Part shown: positions 1-12,600 of the stretch, piece by piece
Numbering within the stretch: position 1 is the first letter of the stretch
Layout: the number at the start of each line of letters is the position of its first letter
Assembly (NCBI GenBank): GCA_036937835.1
Contig: CM072870.1
Span: 18,075,501 to 18,139,500, forward strand
Direction of reading: 5' to 3'
Source of the DNA: Pampus argenteus
Lineage: Eukaryota > Chordata > Actinopteri > Scombriformes > Stromateidae
DNA: 64,000 bases
Position numbers and translations under genes: made by a program
Notes under the pieces: model-generated
Database searches by the model: none
The model's input: only the letters and a program-made list of their open reading frames with translations
What the model was told of the DNA's origin: nothing

Positions 1-628
1 TTAAAAGTGTAAATTTTCATGTGCTATGTATAAATTACAGTTGCAAACAGTGTAACACATGAAACTGAACTCCCGTCTTACACCAGGCCCAAAACACAGA
101 TATGTTTTGGTGTCACACTTGACTAATTCAATGTAACACAACAGTCATAGCTTAGTGGATCACAGTCTGCTACTTTAGTAGTCAGATCTCTCTTTAATCC
201 GCCTGGTGTTACGCTGTCATAAAAACGTCACTCTTTTAAGGTTAATGATGCAGCTTAATACACACCCAGATACACACACACACACACACACACAATGATT
301 ACTCTAAGCTTAAAGGAATACACTCTGATGTTTTTTTCCAAGATTGGCTTATCGGTCATATTAACTGTTTAGTGACAGAAAGAAACACCAGAGTCATCCA
401 TGTGTTTCCAGTAAATAAGAACATGAAAACCTTTTAAAAACAACTTTCTGCAATGCTGAGGTACTGCTGTGATAGTGAATGCATAGATAAACTTGCATGA
501 TGAAATATGTTAACGCAGTTGCCCAGCATAGTTTATCCAAATTACCAATTGGAGATGGTTCCCATCTTATTAATTACAGCAACGTAGGTCCACTTGTTGA
601 TCTCTCTCCTGTCCCGTTTGTGCTCCAG
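1..628 (+). other. mast3 intron (partial)
   Basis: I see no coding exon in this stretch before the acceptor at 627-628. It is read as the intron upstream of the first visible mast3 exon, so the true start of that gene lies left of the window. A (CA)n microsatellite is present at about 271-294. Confidence 0.6.
271..294. repeat. (CA)n microsatellite
   Basis: A short, nearly pure CA dinucleotide run in the first mast3 intron of the window. Confidence 0.85.
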
Positions 629-3600
629 CTGTCGCAGCAGTAACAGGAAGAGCCTCGGCGTGGGGACGCCATCACCCACGCTGTCCCGGCCACTCTCCCC
701 TCTCTCTCTTCATACCGGTAAGATCCATGATACATCATGATGTATCAACTTTTAATGGCCACAGGTCTCAACAGGAGCACTGCCACAAAAAACATTTGAT
801 TCAGTAAGACCTCAGTACTGGTGTTGACTCTACTTTAGCTGCAGTGTTTCACCTACCTCTACCTGTGCACTGCAGTAACATGTCCACACCAAAGTCAACC
901 CTTCCATTGTTTTGCTGCACTGCTCTTGTTGGTGGCAGCAGGTGGTTTGTCAAAACAGTCTGATTCCAGTTCTTGTTTGAGCCTGGCATCATCTACTTAT
1001 CTTATACTATCATTCGTCTTCCATCTGCAGGGTTGTTTCTTGTATTTGATTATCAACAAATTTCATATGCAGGTAATTGGTGTCTCACAAGTTTAGATGT
1101 TAAGGATCTCAGCTGACCAAACATTGAAAATGAAACTATCAAGCTTCAAACGGGCTTGATGTGAACACACACACTAAGCACCTGCTCATCAGCTTGTTCA
1201 ACTTTTAATCTGTTAGCGGCACTGTTGCCAGTATGTGGTGGTGACACACCTGCTAGCGCACAGTTTCTATTAATTTTTATTTGGACATGACATGCAACAA
1301 AGATGCATTACTGTAGTAGAACCATGGACTTGTGGTATGCATTGTAACCATTAGGGTGCCCCCATTAACTAAATTCTTGACTTGCATAAATCTGCATAAA
1401 CAGATGCAAAGAGTATCAATGATATATGAATATTACTGCACAAAAACCATACAGTGTAGATGGCAATATGGAGTTTAAATGCCATCTCAGCGCAGATGTC
1501 TGTGGTGTGTTTATTGGCTGAATGTGAAATTCTCACATTGTTATTGTTAATGTGGAAAATACAGATGAAATGATTAAGATTAAATGTACCCAAAGGACCC
1601 TATATTTTTGTGGGTTAATGTTGACATTGTTACTGTTAATGTTGACATAACATACAAGAAAGTTAACTTCCGTTTCATGGGGCCTTTTTAAAGTGATCAT
1701 TTTGGGTGCATGAAATTGAAAATGGTTGGCATACTCCTCCTGTTTTCTGAAAAGCGTTCTACAATCCCTTAATGCCACGAAGCAGCTGCACTCTATGAAA
1801 AGGGTTTCACTCAAGAGCTCCTCGTGCCAGCAGTATGTGGATGTGCTCCTTTTTAAACTCAATCATTCGGAGGATTATCTAATCACCGAGTACAATCAGG
1901 TTTCAATTGGGTCGCTCTCTTGTGTCCTAATTGGCTCTCAACCACAAGCATGTAAACGACCCCCCTCCGCCCCGCCACATTACTCTGTAGATTGATGCTG
2001 TAATGGAGCTTTTTGAGGTGCTGTGAGGGCCCCTGCATAGACGCGATGTCATCCTTTTTGTGGAATGTTTCCACATGTAAATGCATCCATGTGGTTGTCT
2101 GCGTTCTATTTTCACAAGTTTATTATCACAGTTGTGAATAGTACTGGTAGTAACTTTGTCTTTCCTCTTTCAGCCGCAAGCAGCCCTCTAGACAGCCCCC
2201 GAAATGTGTCGACCAGTGCCTGCCTCAACTTTCCATTTGCACGAAGGTATGTCAGCACTGCCCTCTTGAATCACCCCCCCCCCCCCCCCCCCCCCCCTCG
2301 ATAGATGATGGATTTCTTTTGTCACATATGAAGGATCTCCATGGTTGGATTTGATCGGAATAATTTCATGATATTTCTGTTTGAACACTTAATTAAAACG
2401 CTTTATTTTACTTGGTCGGTAAGCTAATCATTTCCTCTGGCATTTCCCGTAAAGAACTGTGTCACTGGGTTTGAAAAGATCAATCCGAACCCATGTAAAT
2501 ATTAATTCATTATTCATTTAATATTGTAAAAGTGCATTGACATTTTTGCATGGTCATCTGACCTGCTGAAGGTTTATTTTAGTTAGATTTGAATCAAAAT
2601 TCTTGTAGGCTATACTTTAACTAATAGCTTTATAAATGGATTTTAATTTCTGTTTTTCAGCATGAATACAATACTGAAGTTCAAATAACCAACAGCAGTA
2701 CTTGATTATTTGTCTTTCTTACCTAAAACTGCTGTCCTCCATTGCTCAGTGAGCGAAAGACTGTTTAGCATTCCTGCAAAATTACTTGACTTTAAATTAT
2801 TTTGGTGTTCTATATTGAATTTTTGGATTTGATTTATCAAATTCTGCTGAGGGTCCCACAAAAAGATTTCGGCCATATATCATCATCCTGAGTCTATGTG
2901 GCTCTTGTTTACAAGCCCAGGATCTTTGTAATTTGACAGTGTGAACCTAAAAAAAAACATTAATGAAGACGTATTGTATATATGTGTGATCACACTCTGA
3001 GTTTCCTGTGAGTTTCAATATGTGTGCTGGGACAGACGCAGACAGTCTGGAAGCCAAAGCGAAACAGCAGCAAGGTGATTGAGGCTGACTCAGCCTGGAG
3101 CGTTCACACCTTCCCCCCTCTGCCAGGTCTTTTTACAGCCGACTCCCCCTCAGCAGGATGAGTGCACTGCGGTTAGATAGAGGGTACCCCGAGGCCCACT
3201 CACACATCACTCAACCCGGTTCTCATGGCAACACGCTTCTCTCGCTACAGGCGTGTGTAGCAGGGCCACAAGTGAGACGGCACTTTTTAAGACACCGAAG
3301 AACAGTTGTTAAAAAGTCATGAGCACTTCAGGTGCTTCATCCTGAAACAAGAAAGAAAAATGACACCATCAGTGTAAAACACCTTGTCCCCTCATGACTT
3401 AAATGAGGACTTCAAACCCTTCTTATTAGTTTTCCAATCGTTAGGGCCTGCACCTTTTTTCTAACGTCTCTAACACACATAGTCCTAGTCTGGGTATGTG
3501 TCTTTTTTTTCTATGGTCTATATGACATGCATACATATCCCTCTTAGTCTATTTTTTTAAATTCTATGTTGGCTTTCTACTGTATAGTTAATGATTCTTG

Positions 3601-6600
3601 TTGCCCCCTAGTGTCTTGAATGTTTTTATACTTGTATACTATGCCTTGAGATATATATATAAACATTCAGAGCAAGCTGAAACTTAAGCTCAGAGCTTTT
3701 GACTTGCTCACTCAGATATCCACTTTCATAACCGTATCTATATGACAGAAAATCCCAAAAATCATAAAATGTCACCTTTAAATCATACAGCTATGAGATG
3801 GATAAGTATTGTCATATAATTATATATCATGCTGAAGCTTCTAATGAATTCCCACTCACTGTCACCATTATGTTTATTGAAATTTCAATGTTTGGGTCAC
3901 AGACCTTCATTGGGCGTCCCTCATCTGTTGTGCTGAAGTAATAAAGAATCAAAACTTTGCAGAGCATCAGTGAACCTGGTTATTGCTGCCTTAAGCTCTT
4001 TTTTTTTTTTTTAAATTAAATATATATGGCAATATTTAATAAGACTAATCAGAATTTGTTGATCAGCTCATCAATGGAACTCACAGGAATAATTAGAGTT
4101 GATCTGCTGCACATTGTGGTACTGACAATCAATGTTAATTCATATAGGTAGCCTTTAAAAACACCATTATGAACCTGACCTGGTCTGTTTAACATTACTC
4201 TTTAAGCTTGCTGATTGAGTCTGTCGCCTCAGATGCATTTAATTCTGAATGTCGTGGTGCTGTGGGAATGCTTTGTGTAGAATCATCATTGTTTCCTCTA
4301 CTTGCAAACAACATGACAAATATTATAACACTTTACCTTTAGTTTTATTTATTCATGATGTCTTTTATACTTTCGCTTTTTTAAAATCCAAAATGCAGAT
4401 ACCAGAGTAACAACTTGTTATGCTATGAATGTAAAATATATCTATATTAATTTAGTTTGCTCAACTCCTTATCTCTGGACAAATGAAAACTGGCAAGGAA
4501 GGCGACATTGTCAGTACTGATCCCTCATCTGAATGTCAGGGGTCACAGGATCACTTGCACAAATTCCCCAACTCACTGTAACTCTCTTTGCTTTTTTCCT
4601 CTTCCTCTTTGCTGTCGTGGTCTCAGTCACTTGGCTCGCACTGACAGGTAGCTTTGATTTTCTTGCACCATGTCTTTTGGTTTTAATGATTGTTTGTTAT
4701 TTTAAAAAAAAAAAGTGTTCCTCCTGAAAAAAGGTCTTCTTAAATGAAGCTGTGAACCAAGTGATGACACAGAGAACGCTTGGGGTCGGGTAAAAAATGA
4801 ATTTCATGCTCTCGTAGTCACAGAACTCCTCTGTCGTCTGTTATGTAAGGAGGTTCACATATGAAATGCTAACTAATGCCTATGCTGCTGAGCCTTATGT
4901 AACATTCATGTCTGTTTCTCTCAGAGCTGAGGGCCGGAGATGGTCCTTGGCATCCCTCCCCTCGTCTGGCTATGGAACCAATCCGCCAAGCTCCACTGTC
5001 TCAGTAAGTTACCCCAAAACACTGCACCGTCGTCCTCGGTCAATGCATGGCAGCCAGGCAATTCTAACACCTCACTCAGCCCAAATAGCACATGCGTTTA
5101 TGCAATAAGGGGCGATGAATGCCAAGACCGAGATGACAAACTGCTAATTGTTTTCCTCTATCATCTGTTTGAATGAGTCATTCTCCCAGTCTGTGTAGAC
5201 ATGCACAGTCTGTGTGAGTGCATGTTAATGAGGGGATGAAGTAAAGAGTGTGGGTGCTGTTAGTTATTAAATTATTATTTTATGATGACCTCTCTATAAT
5301 GTTTTATATATTTTTAATAAAAGATGATAATTTTGGGAATAAATTATGAAAATATAAGGGATGAAAAGTAATTTAGAAGAGTTTACTCCCAAGTTTGTGA
5401 AGCTAAGTCTGTTGTGAAAGTCTTCCATGTGCTGCTATTATAAGGAAATTTATGGGGCAGACCCGGGCACAGGTCCAGAGGTCAGTGGGGACAATAGGGC
5501 TCTTATACTGAGGCATTAGAAAGAGACTTCACAGATGCCGTCCATGTGGCTCTCTTCTGTTCAGCACACTTTGGTGCAAAATTAAGCAGATTGCTGGCAA
5601 TGTACACTATGTCCTGTTCAGTCTGAAAAGAGTTTATACAGTACATGGAAAATAACTTGTTTGTGCAAATAATGGTTGCTCTGCACGTGTCACTTTACAT
5701 TTTGATGATTGGCTTGAGAGGTGTTAAGTTAATTTTTCACTCTTTGACCAGTATTCTAAAATAAACTCTTCATAGGGTTTACTGAAAACAGAGAGCTGCA
5801 TGTGAAGAGGCAAGACTGACAAGTAGCAAAGAAAAACACTAAATGTTTTATTTAGCACCTTTTAAATCTGACTTTGGATTTGAACTCGGTCTCACTAATC
5901 ATCCACTTAGCATAGGCTAAGTGGATGATTTTGGGTCATTTAACACAGTTCCACTCTTAAAAAAAATCTGTCCACCAGATATGCCTGATGTGATATAAGA
6001 TATAAAGGCCCAGTATAAACATTAAACATTATCTTGAGAAATTAACTAAATTATTTTTGACATTGTTACTATTTTTGTCATCATTTTGAGTTATCTCAAA
6101 TTGGCTAAAGAGATGGTAAATATGGCTTATGAATTATGTTTCCTGATGGCAAGTTAAATGTGCAAATTCAAAGCTGGAGACCGTAGAAACAAAATTTTCT
6201 CGACTGATGGATTTTGTCGTTTGTCTGCAGTCCTCCTCGTCCTCCCAGGAGCGCCTTCACCAGCTTCCCTACCAGCCGACACAAGATGAGCTGCACTTCC
6301 TCTTCAAACACTTCCGCAGCACAGACAGCATAACTGACGAAGATGGGCGGCCCTCTACGGTCATACGGCCTCGGTCTCGGAGCCTCAGGTAGCTAACCTT
6401 GAATGCACCTTGCACCTTGCTGCTCGAAGATGCATCTTCAAAAATGTTGTCTAAAATTTGGGATAGTAATTTTTCTTGTCGCGATGTTCGTTTGTGTTAA
6501 CAGTAATAATGTGAAAGGACACACTTTTCAACTTATTGAGTTGAAAACTGAGCTCTCACCATCTATGATCACAAAGTCACCTGATTTTTAAGATTTAGCA

Positions 6601-9600
6601 GACATGGATCAGAGATTCTCACCTATTCCACCACCAGTCTGTATCCTTTTGCTTTACCTATTCTTTGTATTTAAAATAGTTGATATTTACTGAGCCTTAA
6701 TACTGTAATACAAATGTGACACTGAATATTACCTCCAAAGTGTGCTATTCTCACAGTGTAGATCCACTCTGAGATATGAGATCTCCAGCACACCCAGTGT
6801 TAACATCCGTTTTATCATTTTGTCATTAAATCAACGAAATTTACATTTTACACAGATTAAATGCAATAATCCCCCTTTTTGCGTTACCGACCTCTCTGTA
6901 GAGGAAGACAATATTTTGGATTAATTTTGGGGACCAATCGCATGCTTGGCACTACGCATGAGTTACTGGGTGTAATCATGTAGTGTTAGACTGTCAATAG
7001 TGCATCATTATTACCAAACCAAATTCACAAGCAAACACAGCATTTTGTGCCTCAAGTGCTTGTGACTGACTACACATGGGAGCTGGCTGGCAGGCAGGTG
7101 GAAATCTGACTGCATAGCTGTGTGATTTTGACAACTTTTGTCTGTTGGCTCTGCTCTGCGCTGTTTGTGCGATGCCTGAGTGCTCTGTGTTCTGGCACCA
7201 TGGTGTACCGTGTGTGGGCGTGCTAGCTACAGTAGCAGAGCGCCTCAGGGATCTAGCTGCTGAACTGTCGATGGTGGGGGTGGATTGGGGTGTGTGAGTG
7301 GGAGGGGGGTTCTGATGCTGGAAGCCATGGTGAGCTGCAGCAGTGTATGTTGGGCAGCCGCCATCCAGTCTGACAGAGGCGTCTTTCATGACAAAAAAAG
7401 GCTCAGGGAGCCTGTTTGCATGTGATAGGTTTCCTTTCCATCTGTTCTGCCAGAAGCTTCATCGAGGAACATTTTTCTGTAATAAAATAAATTTAAAAAA
7501 AATCAGTCTTATCAGACTAAATGCTGAAGTGTGTCGCAGTAAATGAGTAATTGAGTGATGTTGGTGATTCACCCTATTTGGCCAGAGGAAATCTGTAGGT
7601 ATAGACTTCTAAAATAGAAGCATCAAAAGCTGACAGTGAAATCCACCCTGATTGCAGCTCTACCAGCTTAAAGAACTGTTGAAATTACATGTTTGCTCAC
7701 AATGTTTTATTTGGCAGGTAGAAACGTATCGGTTTAGCTGCTGACCTCAAATAGCCTGTATCAGTCAAACTCAAACCATGACTTAGGAGTGAATGTGTGT
7801 GTCTGTGGTTAGACTGAATCGAATTGACTTTTGGTCATCAGTAGATAACGGTGATGGCCTTAATGACATAACTCCATCCGCCCATCCCCAGTGTAATGGC
7901 TCAGAGGATGGTTACATTTGATTGTGTATTAGAAAATGTCAAAATGATTTTGTTGATCATTTGAAATATACTAATCTGTCATTTTGTTTCTGTTTGTAGT
8001 CCGGGGCGATCAAGTGTCTCCTTTGATAATGAGATAGTCATGATGAACCATGTTTACAGAGAAAGATTTCCAAAGGTAAGCACTAGAAATCTGTACGAGA
8101 GTCTTCATTTTAAACATATCAAAGTTTATTTGTTAATCCACCTGAAAAACATGGTGAAATGTGTGTGTCTTTAATCTATGCATGGAAAAACTTTATTGTT
8201 CCAAAAGAGTATAGGATGCAAACTGAGCCTGAGTTTTAAAAGCCTCATAATTTGGCAGGTGGCAAAGTAATTGCTGAATCACTGGTACTGATCAACGACC
8301 ACAGAAGTGTTACAGCCATTTGGTGCTGCAGAGAGTAAAACAATCTTAATTACTGGCTTTTTTAAATGTCTTAACTGCGAGCGCACCTGTTGTCCCTGCA
8401 GGCCACAGCCCAGATGGAGGACCGCTTGTTGGAGATTGTCACCCACTGCTCTCCAGACAGCTCCCTCCCGCTGGCTGACGGGGTGCTGGGCTTCATCCAG
8501 CACCAGTTGGTGGAACTGGTCAGAGACTGTCTGGACAAGTCCCAGAAAGGCCTGGTTACATCCCGCTACTTCGCTGAACTGCAGGAGAAGCTGGACAAGC
8601 TGTTTCATGAGGTGGGGACACAGAAATTATGTGCAGCTACACTTTAAGGTGGAAGGTTTCCAGGTATTAAAAAAGAAAATGAGTAAAAATTAACTTCATA
8701 TAAATCTGGTGTAGTGACGTTTATAAAAAGATATTGATCGAGCCGAATGTAGGGCAGGAGCGGGCGCGTCGCTCTATAGCTGTCTGATAGCCAAAGGCAC
8801 ACACAATAGTGTAGTGGAAATTGTCAGTGATGGTGAGAGGTACTTTTGTCACAGGGTTTTTTTCTATCTGTATTGTGATAAAATGCTAGTTTCTATAGCA
8901 ACGTCTTCCCCTGTTTCTCTGCATGATGTCAGACAGAAGGAGCGGTCGACTCGTTGTACCTCCAGCTGAACTGATAAGTTTGTTCCCATACTATGTAACA
9001 AATGCTGACATACGTACACAATCACACACAAAACCCGAAGACTCACTTTGCTAAAACGCTACAAAAAACTGTTTCATGTATAAAATTTTATTTTTAGTTT
9101 CATTTTTGTCATTTGAAATACAAAGTGAAATTCTTTTCAGCTCATAAAAGTTCAGAAAAAATGTTTTTACTTTATATTAAAGAATTGTTGTCTTATAGCT
9201 CTGTTGTGGTAAATATCCTCAGGTGTACACAAAGCGATGGATTTTATGCTTCTGGCAGTAAAGAAACAAACAAAGCAAAGCAGCTTTATGAAAAAAAAAA
9301 ACATTTTGCAGTCATTGTTGACATATATGTCACCTCAGGTGCTTTTCAAATGGTGTGCAGCTTTCCAAACAACAAACAATATAACATTTTACTTGTTACC
9401 ATTAGAAGTAAAGGTTTAAGAGAACCATTTAGGAAAACTTCATCAAGAGAAAATCCAAAGCAGAAGATGCCATAGAACTGCTCACACAGTTTGATTGATG
9501 CCTGGGAATTGCAGCACAAACACAACAAAGTAAAGATGTCTTAGCGCATGGTTCACCACATAAAACCTGATGTTCATGTCCAAACTGACGTCACACAGAG

Positions 9601-12600
9601 TGAACATGTAAGGATTCAGTGTTCAGAAGAACACATGGCTGTTAAGAGTCTTTCTCACACTGCCACATTGTGACCTTCACATTGGAATTGAGAACTGGCA
9701 AGACCAGAGGGTGAGAAGGTAACTTACATAAACTTATGCCTGTTGAGCATAATTCTTTGGGCACTTTGGAGAAAGTTCAGCTAAATTAATTTTTTTATTT
9801 GACATCAATGCGAAGTTGAACTCGAGGTTAATGGTAATCCGGATATTTGTGTGGCCCTGGAAGTTTGATGTACAGTGAATGAAAATCATTTTCTCCTGGA
9901 ATAGCATCACAGAAGACCATTAAGAAAACAAAACTGATATTGGACACTGTTTACATTACCTATCTGTTTTTAAAGACTTCTAATATAAGATGGAAAACAC
10001 AACACACAATATAGTAATTACGTTTTATTAGGGTGCATGTGTTTATAACAACATAGTGAAGTTTTTTAAAATAATTATCTTTTTTCATTTTCAGTTATTG
10101 TTTCCCAATATACTTTGTATTGTAGTATTGGCCAAATTCAGGCTGTATGAGCAGATGACTTTGACATGAAAGTATATACCATGCGGTTACAGTTGCACTA
10201 GTACAGACTGTCACTCCAGCCGTCTGGAAGAAAGGCCATGTATGAGTCATTAAGACTCCACCCACCCAGTGATTATTCTTATAATTGCTCCCGGTTTAAA
10301 GTGATGTATTCTCTGACGTAATTCTGTTACTGCATTTTTTCATACTTCTCTTAATGCCATATCCGTCTGTTTAGCACACACTGTGTCACATATTTATATT
10401 CCCAGTTTGTCTCAAGAAGTGGAAATCAGCCCTATCCCATTTGCTCCTTTTATACTTTCAGAAGTGTCATGATATTTTTTTTTTACTCACCCAGACCTAT
10501 TTGCTTGTTTTTCTTTCCCAGATTTTATAGTATGTTTTAAATCTGTGTTAATGTGTTTTGCCCTCTCTTGAGTGTTCTGTGATAAACCTCTTCGTTAAGA
10601 GCACTGCATAAATACACATGACATTTTTTCTTGCCCCTGCTGCCCCCACTGTTTTCCAGGCCTGCGAGCGCTCTGAAAGTGAGGAGGTAACTGTCATCAT
10701 CCAGCTGGTGAGGAAGATCCTGATCATAATCTCTCGACCGGCTCGCCTTCTTGAGTGTCTGGTAAGATGAGAAAGAGGAAATCTCTTCTTAATTGAATAT
10801 TACATTACTTTGATTGTTAAAGTAGAACTGAAATGAAATTCTGAGCTTTTTTAAGTGAATTGGAATATGAAGCTGATCGTCTTTCAAGGAAGATAATATT
10901 CACAGACCTTTCCACTACTTTCTGTCAGTAAAGTCTATGGATTAATTAAATTCTGTTTATTTCCATTGTATCGGGATTATCTTGTTGACAGGAGTTTGAC
11001 CCGGAAGAGTTTTATCACCTACTTGAGGCAGCAGAGGGTCACGCCAAAGTCGGCCAGGGAATAAAGACGGACATCCCTCGATACATCATCAACCAGTTGG
11101 GTCTGACACGAGATCTGTTAGAAGGTAAATGACCCAAAGCCTTATACTCACATGTGGCTCAGACTAATTCTGAAAATTACTTCATACTGTTTCGCTCCAT
11201 TCTAGACCTCATGATTTGATGCTTCCAATATCAATCAAGAGACACGTAACATTCATGCAGCTTGTTTTTAAATGTTATGTCATGGCAAAAAGAAAATCTG
11301 AAGTCATTTGCTTGAAGTAATTGTTTTTTAAAAATTTCAAATGCCTCAATTCAAATATAACCTGAAGGCACAAACTGTAGCAGAAATGTGTTTAAATCTA
11401 ACTGAAGATGCCTTCTTATTGTTTTATTGTCACTTAATATTGGGTTGGGATGTGGCTTATATTGTTCTCCTGTGGTGTGACTGTATCCTTCTTGAGGATT
11501 CAAGTTATACATCATTCAGATAAATACACAGTGATGCAGGTTTGACACGGTTCGGTTGTCTGTATGTGTCAGCGTGTGTCTCTCCCTCACCAGGGTTGGA
11601 TGCAGCTTTGAGTAAACACACATCATACATACATACATATGTTGTCCGAAAGTGGTATAAATGGTGGGTGGTGATGATTCTTTGCCATAATATCAGATTC
11701 TCTCTCTCTCTGTCTCGGTCTCTGTCTCTGTCTCGCTCTCTCTGTCTCTCTCTCTGTCTCTCTCTCTCTCTCTGTCTCTCTCTCTCTCTCTGTTACTTGT
11801 AGATATGGTACAGCTTGAACAGTATGATGCCAGTCCCTCAGTAGAACCAGATGCCAATGTGGAGGTGAAGTTTTACAGTTTTTATTATTGCCTAGTACAC
11901 ACAAAGAGGTTATTGGTTTAAGTTTTAGATTAAATGTCAATAGAAGACATGTTATCAAAATGTCAAGGTGTGCTTGAGCCGCCTTTGAGTGTTGTGCTAA
12001 ATGTTCCTGCAGAGGAACGTGATGTTTTATTTATTTATTTTTGCAGTTTCCAGAAACACAGTGACCCATTTTAGTGTATTTTATTTTATTTTAGTATATA
12101 TCAGTATTCTACAGGAAGCCAAGACATGGATAAAGTGAAAGTAAATCTCAAAACTGCTCTGAAACAAAATGCAAATTGAGCTGGTAGAAGTATAATAACA
12201 AATGCTGAAGTCAGGGCACTTTTATTTATATTGCACAAAATCCCAAATTCACATATATGGACTAAATGTCAGCACTATATTTTGTCTGGTTTTTAACTCT
12301 AAGTGGGGAGTACAGTATACTGTATGTAGAAGCATCATGTTTCTGCTTTCTCTCTATAGAATAAGGCCCTACAGAGCCTGACCCCAACTCGAAGGAAACC
12401 TCTCGAGAGTGATTTTGAGACGATCAAACTCATCAGTAATGGGGCTTACGGGTAAGATGAGATGTCTGTTGTTTCAGCTTTCTTCGCATTTTCATAGGAT
12501 TGCTTCCAAACGATTTAAGGTTTTTCTTTCCTTTTTATGAGGTGTAGGTGCCACAGAAACTGTCAAAATAAAATATTTCTTGAAAATCCACTGCATTCTA

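Larger units (their letters stand above)
718..12359 (+). other. mast3 introns upstream of the kinase exons
   Basis: Between the small N-terminal exons lie large introns: 718-2173, 2247-4924, 5004-6230, 6389-7999, 8076-8401, 8612-10659, 11125-11802 and 11865-12359. Apart from the poly-C tract, the short hairpin, the G-rich block and the TC repeat listed separately, I recognise nothing in them. The apparent open frames are unspliced noise without family signatures. Confidence 0.6.

Noticed and set aside
5897..5930. Hairpin as a microRNA precursor
   Set aside because: The stem of 15 bp with a 4-base loop is much shorter than a microRNA precursor, and the flanks do not extend the pairing.
11542..11958. 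Ser/Leu-rich (+) and Arg/Glu-rich (-) open frames
   Set aside because: Produced by the TC microsatellite before a mast3 exon; no conserved domain and no start context.
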